A DNA stretch of 64,000 nucleotides from Desmodesmus armatus (Eukaryota > Chlorophyta > Chlorophyceae > Sphaeropleales > Scenedesmaceae): the NCBI GenBank assembly GCA_007449985.2, contig VIIQ02000070.1, positions 62,001-126,000 of the forward strand, in the 5' to 3' direction. The position numbers and the translations under genes were made by a program. Position 1 is the stretch's first letter; each line of letters begins with the position of its first letter. Shown one piece after another: positions 23,923 to 34,800 of the stretch. The notes beneath the pieces were generated by a model. The model had not been told where the DNA came from. It was given only the letters and a program-made list of their open reading frames with translations, and made no database searches.

Positions 23923-24414
23923 AGAAGGGCTGTGCATTTTCATGATGACTGGTCAGCGTGAAGGACACAGCAGCTAGGCACTCAGGGGGACGGGGGCCTG
24001 GCGAGCCGTCGGCTGCATTGACTGAATGCCCATGATGTGGCAACACACAAGCAACACCCATCGGTGCTGCATGTGGTATGTTGTCTGGTCAGAGCTTGGA
24101 GTGTTCTTGCCAGCAGAAATGCACACCCAGTGCCAGCTGCACCGATTTTCTTCCTAGTGCGGTGACACGACTGCAAGCCACGGCGAAGTTGTTGCAAAAA
24201 CAAGTGGGCTAATTGCTTGAGTTGTATCAAAGCTGCCAATCCCCAGCAAACAGTGACGAACCGCTGACCTTCTTCCGCCGGTCCCGAGGTTGCGAGGTTT
24301 CCAAAACCCATCGGTTGTGGCCTACTAGTCGAGCGAGGATGGTGTTGCAGTCCTGCATCACGGTGTATTTACAGCAAGCCTTGCCGCAAACCCGTGTTTT
24401 GATCTTGCAAGGCC
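23923..24414. other. Intergenic region upstream of the U-box gene
   Basis: No supported coding sequence or repeat. It presumably includes the promoter and leader of the gene starting at 24415. Confidence 0.4.
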
Positions 24415-27400
24415 ATGTCTGGGCTGACTGGGTGCATCACCCTCTCTGTTGAGATAGTCGACTTACTGCTGACCTCCAAGGGCAATAAGCGTGAGTACCA
24501 GTCTCTCAAGTCAGCTTTGGAGAACATTTATGGGTACCTCGAACCCTTCATAGGACAGGACGACAAGATCACAGAGCAAGGCAACAGGGTGCTTGGTGAG
24601 TACGCCATACGGTACCGGTAACTGTCGCAACCGCTGCAAACAATCCAGGCCATGCTCTGAGCCCTGCCTGCTGCATTGTGGGTTGTCAAGGCACCTAGCA
24701 GCCTTGCAAAACTACATGCACCCTGGCTCATGCCCCTGGGGCCTGCCACAACCCTGTGTTCTTACAGGGCGACTGGATGTGCAGCTGCAGGAGGTGTGCA
24801 GCCTGCTGAGCAAGGTGGCTGCCATGGGTCCACTGGTGTCCCTGATCAAGGCAAACTACGTGCGCAAGGAGTTTCTGCGCACTAACAGGGATCTGGTCCA
24901 CACCTTTGGCATCCTGGCGGGAGGAGAGCAGCTGCTGGTGAGTCTGGTGCTGCATTGCCAATGGAGTCGGACTCCAAGACCCGCGCAGCGTCCACCGCTT
25001 GCTTCTGACTTCAAGTCCATGGCAATATCAGTGGCACTGGCAAGGCGGGGCTAAGGCTTAGCTGGACTCCACTGAGTGCATGTGCCCCAGGCATATGGCG
25101 TACAGATCTGTCTAGACACTCCTAAGCAGGGACAGCAGCCTTAGAAGTCCCTGCTACTGTTCTCACCCGATTGCTGCCTTCATTGATCGCCTGATTGCGC
25201 AGAGGGGTGTAGCGGTAGACGCTGCTGCAGGAGCCACACTGCAGGAGCACAACCAGCATTTGGCGCAGATCAGCCCGCTCCTCAAGAGATGCGCCCTGCA
25301 CTTCTTCAGAGACGAGAAGGCAGCACATGACAAGTGAGCCCGCATTGCGAATGTGTAGGTGACGTCACTGAGTGTAGGTGACGTCACGGTATTGCCGTGA
25401 TGTCATTGCGCCAGCTTGGGCATGTCCATCTTGTCACAAGATGCTGCTGCAAGACTGCCAGTAACGCACAGCCAGTGGCTTTGCGAAGATGAGTGCTCTG
25501 CCTATCGCAGCAGCACTTCCTGCCGATGGGGAGTGCCACCGTTGAACATTGCCTGCTGTAACCATGGTATTGGCAGCCGCGCCAGCTTGGCGGCCACTGT
25601 CCCTGTAAGCCATGTTGACGCCATCAATGCATGATGTAGAGGGCAGGGCCTGATGCCGGGCATGGTGCAGGGTTTGACATGACCCGCAATTGGATTGGGC
25701 CGTGTTCGCGGTTGCCAACAGCTAGCCTGAGAGTCTAGCGCTTTGCATGTTGCAGGCTGCTTGATGTTGCCACACAAGGGCGGATACATCATTTGGAGGA
25801 GGATCGCTTGCATGATGATCTGCGCAATGAGCTTGAGAGACTGCCACAGGTAGGCGATGTGCGGTTTGTGTATTATGTATGGGTAATACAGGTGCCGCAC
25901 GAGCCTGAAGCTTCAGTGCACCAATGCACGGCACTGATTGTAGTACAATTGTAGTACAATCACCAATACCAATATAAACCAATATTGCAGGGGGTCAACC
26001 CTCTTCCCCGGCACTAGCCAGCGAGCAGCCTGCTCGCTGGCTGCTTGCTGAGACCCCCCATGAGCAGAGTCTGCTCATGGGGGGTGACGGCGCTGCTGCG
26101 GGCTACTGGCAAAACCAATTGCAGTGCAGTGCAGCCACCTGCTGAACCGCACCGTGCAACAGTGCGTCTTGCAAATACATGAAGGACATGGCTTTGATGA
26201 AGCAAGGCTCAGGGCAAGCCAGCTTGGCCACCTGCTGACCTTCGACAATGGCTGGGGCTATCGGTACTTTGGGTGGCCTCTACTCTCGGAGGGGGTGTAG
26301 CCTGCATGATTGTCACACCATGCTTGCACAGCTGCAGCTTACCATAGGCCGCCTGTCGCAGTGGACAAGCTGGCAGGCTCCAGGCAGCAATGCATGGCAG
26401 GAAGTTGTGAAGGGCTCCTTCTATGGCAGCACGCCGGCGGCCTAGTAGCAACTGTTCAAGCTACAATCAAATGTGCTGGGAAGTATACTTGATCTTGTGT
26501 GGCAAACCGTCACTGTTAGCCACACAGACAGGCTATCTGGCAGATAGCCATAAATCTGCCAGACTTGTTGTGACAACAAACACTCAGTTTTACCTTTCAA
26601 GTGTAGTACACTGTACTACAGCGGCTTGCCTTTCTACAGCCCGGGGCTGCCGAAGCCCCGGCCACTGGCAGTATGAGCGGTAGTAGCAAGACTGGCTGTG
26701 TTGTGCTTTGCGGCGCAGGTACCTGACCTGTACAGCGATGAGATAGTGCAGGAGTTCAGGGCGCTGCAAATGCTGGCCCTGTACAACGGCCCTGATGGTG
26801 ACGCCAGCAGCTTCCTGGGGGATGATGCCAGCGCAGCAGACCAGGCCAAGAAGGCCAAGAGCATCATGAGAAGCAGGAAGAGGAGCTGCTGCAGCAGGTG
26901 AGCGATCCGATCTGAGCAGCTGGGCAGCTGGGCAGCTGAGCAGATGCACTCTGCGCTGAGAGTTTGCTAGATGCTTGCAACCTGCATACTGATTGTTCAG
27001 TGGATTGGATCTGCTGCAAGCATGACTCATAGTAACCATGATGCTTGCAGCAGGTCACACAAATGCAATGCAATCATGCTGGCAAAACCGTGATGTGCAT
27101 ACAATGACACTGCCGCACATGACGTTGACTGTGTGTACAGGTGTGTGCAGCGCTGGCGGCTCGTGTTTCTGTCAGAACACCAGAGCCCCTGCAGCCAGGA
27201 CCAGAGCCCCCAGCAGAGTACACATGCCCACTCAGCCGAGACATCATGATCAACCCTGTTGTACTGATTGCAACGGGGCACAGCTTCGAGGACGCCTTCA
27301 TCAGCCAATGGCTCGACTTTAACGACACGTGCCCCATGACACGGCGGAAACTGCGCCCTGAGGAGAAGCAGTGTGCCCCCAACCTTAGCCTGAAGAGCCT

Positions 27401-30098
27401 CATCTCTAGCTGGTCAGAGCAGCACGGTGTGAGGCTGCCAGCGGCACCCACCTACACATCACGTGTCACCATCAATACCATCCCAGCATCAGCAGCGCCA
27501 CCTGCGGCACCGGCCCCATATGGCGCACATGCAGCAGCGGCCGCGCCTAGCACCATGTCGCACACTGTGTTCAGTGTGCTTGACATAGAGAGCAGCAGGC
27601 ATGGTTCTCAAGTCAACCAGCAGCAGCACTGTCCGTCGGAAGCTGATCCACACAGCAGCTGCAGCCTCGGCAAGGATGCAGCCTCACAAGGCACCGGCAG
27701 CAAGAAGGGCAGGCTGCGCTGCACCCGCACCTGCTGGGCGATCACAGCGCTGGCTCTGGTGCTGGTGGTGGGCGGGGCAGTTGCAGCGGGCGTAGTTCTG
27801 GCAAGCAAGCGCTCCAAAGGTACTACCGTAGTATAGTGTGCTACATGTGGCAAGATGCAGACTCTGCATCAAGTTGAGAACAGTTGCTGTGGTATGCAGC
27901 GGCATTTTGAGCTGGCCTTTTTCTGTTTCGTACTGCCAGGAGATGGGTTGAGCTAGCAGCAGGTGCAGCCTTCAATGCCGGACTTGGCAACCCTTTCCTT
28001 GTCACTGACCAACAGCATCACGTTTGTGTGATGCTTCAGGTTCCCCTGTCTGGTCCTCAGGGTCAAGCCCCACAACCCCTACGCGCAACATCAGCTCCAG
28101 TCCCAGTCTCCTGCCGGGCGTGTCCCCAAGTCCTACACCACCGGTTTTAGACGTCAGCACGTTTGTGTCTGAAGCGCGGGGGTCTCCTGGCATGTGCCTT
28201 ACATCACCCTCTCCAAGTGCCCAGGTGAGCATACTGTCGACTGAATTGATGGCTAATCAGTAGCAATGCATTAGTAATGCTGCTCAGTGGCTCACTGGGT
28301 GCCACCAGCAGTACCGTGCGGTCGATTGTAAGAGTATGAGCCTGCACACAGTTGTGCTGCAGACTGCTTCAACACTGAGCACGGTCAGTCAAGTTGGCAG
28401 CAGCTCAACGCGCACACATGATTACCCCTGTTTTTGCTGACAAAAGCAGAACGATACATGCCAAGTCCAGGAAAGGTTTTGCAACTGTACAAGAGTCTTG
28501 TGATCCTCACCTGCAGGGCATTGTTCTGGGGAGTTGCGCTGCTGGCAACCCCTACCAATCCTGGGAGATCTTCGAGGGCAACAAGTTGCGGTCTAGCGGC
28601 ATGGGCATGTGCCTTGGTGTGGTTGACGGTGAGTTGCCTGCAACATGCATGCAACACTGCGCAGTGTTGCAATTGCTGCAGACGTCTTTTCATGCCTCAC
28701 CAACAGTTTGTGACAGTGTTGGGGTTGGACAGGTTGGGTGGCAGCATTTGTGCAGAGGAGCTGCCGCCACACAATGATGTGAACACTGTTCACATTTGTT
28801 GGTAGGCCTTACGGCATGCAGGTGTCACATAATGTCTATCAGCGACTGTCGAAGTGACTGCGATGCAACAACGCAGTTACTACCCTATGTGCGCTGCTGT
28901 GTGGATGCAGATACCTGTGTTGACTTGCTACCTGATTGTGTTGGCTGGTCCTACAGTCGCCAGTGTGAAGCCAACCCTGGCTACATGGTGGGGACCATTG
29001 CACAGGGCGGATACTGCAGGGCAAGCTGCAATGCCTGCGCACCAGTCACAGGTGGGTGGCAAACCCACATATGCAGAATGCATCAGCCTGCAAGCATCAG
29101 CCAGGCTGGATGCATGTACACGTCAATCTCACACTGTATGACATGTGGATTACCTACAAGCTCACCCTACAGACTTCGGAAGGCGCTGCCAACCTAATTC
29201 ATATGCATCTTGCAAAGTGCAGCTGACCAGGCCGATGCTAGATCCAATGAAGTCAAAAACCTCCAATCGCCAATCTAATCCAGTTCACTCGTCGGACACG
29301 TCGTCTGGCCCAGACCGGGCGGCCCGGCGCCGCAGCTAGCCCCGGCAGCCTGCAAAAACACAGCTGATACGGCACTGCATGCTCAGCTGATTTCAGCAAC
29401 GCTTCGGAATGCACTGTGCTAAGAGCACTAGTACTCCTCGTGCGGGTTACGGCACTTGGTTAGTGGGACAAACACTGCATGTCGCGCGCGTGCTACAATA
29501 CTGTTTCTTGACACCTCAGGTGTCACGGTGTTTTTTGTGAGTGCAGGCGCAACGCCCTTACGTATGATGGACTGCAATCAAGGTGAGGGCCCGGTAAAGG
29601 ATGCTGCCTGTTAGGATCAACTCGGGTTCACCTCGAAGCAAGCGTATGTCTGGGGTCACATGTAACAACATGATATACTACGTTCACTGCTTCAGAACAC
29701 CATCTTGTTTGTTGAACCGTGAGATTTTGGGGCAGCAACGCCACCGCAAGCTTTGTATCGCCACATGACAATGCGTCAAGTGTTGAAGTGTGTCCGCCCT
29801 GGAAGCTGCGAGGTTGCTGCACATGAGCATATGCACCACCGTGGTGGCAACGCTCTCGTGTCATACATAGCAGGTATGTTGCACGCCCTTACAGTGCTTG
29901 CCTTGTCGCCTTGCAGATGCAAACCTACAGTGGATGTGGGACGCAATGTCGTACATTCGTTCTGTCAAGTACCCGGAGGTGTGCCTGGCACCCTCACTGG
30001 ATCACACACAGATGGGAGCCACACTTCAGGCGTGTCCCAGAAACAACCCAGGGCCGATGAACCCTCAACTCACATGGAGACGAGGCCCGGTGTTATGA
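24415..30098 (+). CDS. Predicted transmembrane U-box protein with lectin and ShK-like ectodomain
   Basis: Ten exons: 24415-24595, 24768-24937, 25203-25333, 25756-25849, 26719-26897, 27141-27819, 28040-28224, 28517-28628, 28806-29051, 29917-30098. All phases agree if one G is restored near 26867 (reading SIMEKQEEELLQQ), giving about 719 residues. In order: a helical region of about 190 residues (SALENIYGYLEPFIGQ, KVAAMGPLVSLIKANYVRK) resembling the MLKL/MCA N-terminal bundle; helical linkers; a U-box (YTCPLSRDIMINPVVL ... GHSFEDAFISQWL ... CPMTRRKL) at about 276-345; a membrane segment (WAITALALVLVVGGAVAAGV) near 450-473; a Ser/Pro stalk; half of a ricin-B beta-trefoil (GIVLGSCAAGNPYQSWEIF, GMGMCLGVVDG); a Cys-rich ShKT-like unit (CVGWSYSRQCEANPGYM ... 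CRASCNAC); and a second trefoil repeat (YPEVCLAP ... LQACPRNNPG). U-boxes bind E2 enzymes, so ubiquitin ligase activity is inferred. The topology, cytosolic U-box with lectin outside, is an inference. Confidence 0.72.
25937..26661. repeat. Cluster of near-perfect palindromes in one intron
   Basis: The 25850-26718 intron of the U-box gene holds at least six inverted repeats with very short loops: 25937-25960 (ATTGTAGTACAAT type, doubled), 26016-26042 (13-bp stem, 1-base loop), 26053-26085 (16-bp stem, 1-base loop), 26531-26562 (two overlapping stems around CTGGCAGAT), 26603-26619 (GTAGTACACTGTACTAC) and 26641-26661 (CCGGGGCT ... AGCCCCGG). The second and third share a GAGCAG/CTGCTC core. Confidence 0.85.
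28650..29525. repeat. Further short-loop palindromes in introns of the U-box gene
   Basis: 28650-28671 is a perfect 22-base palindrome (stem TGCAACACTGC). 28779-28793 is GTGAACACTGTTCAC. 29509-29525 is TGACACCTCAGGTGTCA. The last two have single-base loops. Confidence 0.8.
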
Positions 30099-31857
30099 TG
30101 CAATTGCGGCACCGTGAAGTTCATACTCGCGCCGTTCACCTCTGCTTATGCAGATGGGTTGTACACCAGAAGCAGGCCTGTTGTCATCTGAGTCTTGAAG
30201 AGTGCGCCCTTATGACATGAAGATTGACGATTCTTAGCCAAGCGCGCGTCGTTGTTGTGTGTATACTAGAGCAGATGGTCACCATGCAAAGTTTGCAGCT
30301 TGTGTAAATCTGGTGCAGCTTGCGCAGTAGTGCTGGGCACATATGTGTCACACCAGGCATGTATCACTCGTGCACAGTATTATGCAGGCATGGGGTAGTT
30401 GCATCAGGCAGGACCGCTGCATGTGTAGATGCATGCACATGACACTCACACCCCAGAGCGTCAATGGGTTTCCTCCTGCCATAAGAAATGCAGTCTAGGC
30501 TTCTTCTTCAGGGCGGACAGTTTCGGCATGGGTTTTCTGAGGTAGTAGGTGCTGATCATCAGTGTTGTGCCATCGGCCGGTGCATGCTGCACCACTGGTC
30601 CTTGTCTGGCAGACAATCTGGTGCGCACATATTGCAGGAGCTGTGCTGCTGTTATTGATTGGCATTGCTGTGCGCTCTCAAAGCCTGGCTAGTATACTTG
30701 CTGCGGTTGCTGCTGCTGTTTGCTGGAGATCCGATTGTTGCAAGGGGGAAAGCCTCCCGTTCCGGACCATTTTGTGATGATCCTGCCTGTGCACTGCTGG
30801 TGGTCATTGGCCATATGGCAGTTATAGCTACTGGCTCAAAGGCTCATCCCTGTCTTGGCAACCTGTATTTGTGCACCTGAAGGTGTGCAACATCACGCGT
30901 TTGCTGGCAGGGGGTGCTGTTGTGGGTGCTGCGGCATGAATTGACAAGCATGCCAGCAGCACATATGTATGCAACATGCATGTGACTGTCTTGGCTGCAT
31001 CCAGACAATTGGTATGTATCACATGAAAGATGTGTGCTGCTGTCCATGTTGTTGACGGGGTTGTGCTGCTGCTGTGGTTGGGGGATTGCTGTAAGTCGCA
31101 GTCATCTGTACTGCCCAGCGGTACAGCGGCCAGGCAGTTACTAAAGGGAGTCGTGGAGGCCTCTAGCAGCGTTCAACCACTCAAACCTCATCAATGTGCG
31201 CTTCAGCACCCTGTAAACTGTATGGTTGTATCGTGCATGCTGCAAGTGGCAGCACCAGAGGCCACACCTTAGATACCATCATGGCATGATGTAGTGTACC
31301 ATGTGCACTGTGCCATACATGCAGCAGCCTTCAGAAGCGGACAAGGGCTTCAGTGTGCCGAGGACATTCAACAAGACAGATGACTCTTCGTCGGAGGGTC
31401 AACGAAGTGTGCATCGTTCAGAAATACTCAGTGTGAACCAGGATGCCAGTTGCAGTAACAGTTGACTGTACAGTTCACTTGACTCAGACTTGAGCTGTGG
31501 CAATGCTGAGTGGACTTACAGTGGGCTGATCACAGTGTAATATTGAATCTGCGTGGTTGCTTCCATCAGCAGAGTTGGTGACTTCCACTTTGATCTGATC
31601 TGTACACCAAAGTTGACGGAATCACTCGTGTACACCAAAGTTGACGGAATCACTCGTGACAAGCACATTGCATTCAGACGCGCAGTGAATCGTGACTAAT
31701 ACCTGGTGTCAGCCCATAACTGCAGCACAGGCGGACAATGGATGGTGAGCCAGTCTGCTGCTTGAAGGGGCATGCGCAGTAGACAACTGCTTTGATAGAT
31801 TGGAGCTCAAACTACTTCTCTGACGATCCATCGCTGTCGATCGCAGCATCAACAAGC
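30099..31857. other. Intergenic region with a 28-base direct repeat
   Basis: No gene recognised in about 1.76 kb. TGTAA at 30303-30307 is a candidate poly(A) signal for the U-box gene. Two perfect tandem copies of a 28-base unit (starting TGTACACCAAAGTTGACGG) lie at 31601-31656. The right end is the presumed promoter of the MATH-domain gene. Confidence 0.5.
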
Positions 31858-34800
31858 ATGCAGGGGGAATTTACCGTGAGTATACTGAGCAGTGGTGCAG
31901 CACAAGATGCAGCATCCCCTGTTGCTGTGTGGCGGTTGGCCCTGCTTATGGCTCTGCTTATGCTGAAGTTTTGCACACGGTTGCCGTTCATAACATCGTT
32001 GAGAACAGCATGTACCACAACTTAGCATCACCCAACCACCAGTACCCGTGGCACAGTCCACGTCAGCATGTCGTGCAGGAGAGCAGCGGCATGGCCTGCC
32101 CATTGATTCCTGTCTGTTGTTTTGTGTGTGCAGTGGGAGGTGACAAACTTCTCAATGCTGCTGGATAGGCCGGTATACTCTGCCCCATTTGAGATTGGGA
32201 CATTCATATGGTGAGGGTCACAGATGGGTGCCAACTTGGTGCCAATCATGCTTTTGTGCCCACAGTGGAGGAGTCGGGGGGGGGGGGGGGGGGGGGGCTA
32301 GCAGTAGTAGCGGGGTGGGGGTGGGTGGGTGGGGGGTTCTGGGTGCTAGCAGTAGTTGCCGGAGGGGGGGGGGGAGAGGGGAGCCGCGTGCTAGCAGGTC
32401 TTGCAGGTGGGGTTTTTTTGCGTGCTAGCAGTAGTTGCTGGGTCCTGCCCCACACCTGTGTCTCCTGCTTGTGACGTCGCTTGGGGCCTGGGTGGGTGGT
32501 GAAGAGTTGCTGTGCAGCAGAGCCAGCAGAAGCTGTTGTTGTAAGAGGGTCCCCTTGAAGCAAGGGGACTGTGTGCATTGTGGCAATCATGGGGAGTCTC
32601 ACAGTGGGTTCGGAAATGTTTTCCCACCCCCGCACGTACACACAAACTAGAGACATATGGCTATCAGGAACTGTGCTTAAGTCGTGGCGAAAGTGTTTGT
32701 ATGACGAGTTATAGCAATTTACGGATGGCCCTCCCCACGCTCTGCGTCCGAGAGCCTTTTACAGCTTCTGGGGCTCTGGCAGGGCCAGCTGAGCCTCGGA
32801 AAATAATTTCTGTTGTTTTTTGGGCTTGCGGCCGTGCCTGCTGAGGGTCTGATTGTCTTTGTGATGCTGCTGTGCAGCTTTCTGCTGCTCTGCCTGACTT
32901 GCTTTGGCTTCTGTGTGCCACACGATTCCATAGTCTGTTTTCGACAGGGACTAAAGTTGAGGACATCGATGCATCTGTTTTTGTAAGGCAGCACCCCTCT
33001 GTGCTGCAGTAATTTTGTAAAAGTGTGTGTGTAGTGTGCAGTGCTGCCCAGTTTCTCCTGCTTAGAATGCCTGATCAGGCACCGGCACTGGTCAAAGTGT
33101 GACATTCAAACATCTGTTACTTCAACGGTTTCAACGGCCTGCTCTGTGCTCAGTGCCAGCTGGCCTGCCAGGCACTACAGGGTGTAGGAGCAGTAGGAAA
33201 GAAACAGCTTGCGAGGCTTTGGTCAGCGCAGGACACGCACGGTGAAAATAGCAGCCCCAGCTGTCTGGAAAAACATTTCCGAACCCACTGATGCGGGACC
33301 GGTGACAGCCGGTTTGTGAATTTGTCATGACGTCGTCCTGCACCTGTTTTGCCGGCTCTGCGGTGCCTCCATCACATAGGAAAGATCAATCATCATCGTT
33401 TGAGTGCGATCTGAGGCCTGGGCAGTGCTTCGCGACTATACTGCTCTGCTGTTTGTGCCAAGATCTGGGCTGCAGCAGAGGGCACTTCTGTATGTTGAAC
33501 GCAAATGCAGTCTCGTTTGCACACATCTGATACTTATATCAAAGGCAATGTTTTGCAAGCCCCACAGCCCCAGCACAGCTGCATGCAGCAGGCGAGCATG
33601 ACAGCTGGCAACAGTGCAAGCAAGATGGCAGCCAAGTGCTATTGCAGCACACACAGGAGTTGCTGGAGTCCGTCACCTGTCTGCAACGATATGGAGGAAG
33701 TACGGGGTCCCAGAAATGGGCTGATCAGGCGAAGCTGAGTTTCAGTGCAAGTGCAGTATCAGCGAGGCCCTTCCAGGCTGTTGGCCAATTGTGTGCCAGC
33801 AGGTAAGCAATGGGCATTGAGGAAGCATGCAGGAACGGTATTCACATGCTAGAAGATACTTGCAAGTTGACTGGTTCGGGATTGCAGCCACACAGCAGCT
33901 GCCTTGAAGACTTGTGACTTGCAGCAGGTCCCTAGCCTCTACGTGCCGACACATGCAGCATGTGACACCAGCAGCAGCAGCTGCATTGCAGACCCCAGCC
34001 CTAGCTAGCACACTATAGAGCCTTCTTGTCACAGAAGCAGCATGCACGGCACATTTCAGCAGCAACCAGTACCAATCAGGTGGCTGTGTTTTTCTGCCTG
34101 TCTGCAAGGTGGTTGATGCAAGCGCAGCAGCGCCTCACATTTGGGAGGTGTTGACAAGGCCATGTGCAGGCAACCAGTTGCAATATGGTGTTGCTTTGAA
34201 CCACAAAGTAAGTCCAGCACAGCTGTCTCTAGCGCGCAGGACAGCATCAGTCGTTGGGCCACATGCATGTACAACCCCCCTTGCAAGTACAAGTGCTGTG
34301 CAACAGCAGAGCATTGCACGAGCTGTGCGGGCCAGCTGCAGCATGGGGTGGTGGCAATGTGCAGTACTAGATGCCTGCCAGACGCAGCAGATCTCTGCAC
34401 GCATGCCAAACTGGCAGAGTAAGTGCAGGTGCCACCTCCTCTATGTTGCAAGTCCGCATGGACTGAGTCCTCAACCATGCAGCAGCCGTCGATGGCGGCA
34501 TGCCTCACTGTTTGTGTGGCCCTAAGGCTGTCTACACACCCAGTCTTGAGCAGCCGTTCTAGCCTCCCTTGCTGACTGAGGTCCCGTATGCTGCTGCTAC
34601 CTGCAGGTGACCTTCCCAAAGGGGGGTCAGAGGTCGCATTGACATCAAGCTGCGTGCAGCCTTCCGAATCAGGCGCCACCCATTGCAGCTTGTTGGTGTT
34701 GTGTGGCTCAGCATCTGCAGCTGTCGGGTTGTTCACGTGCATGCCCCTCCTTGTCGGAGGGGGTGCAGTGCTGTACAAAATCTGTTGGTGGCTTGGGCAG

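Noticed and set aside
34056..34778. Minus-strand 240-codon frame conserved in all spacer copies
   Set aside because: Differences from the copy at 62294-63016 mostly alter amino acids, so the frame does not look constrained; length is kept simply because copies are recent.
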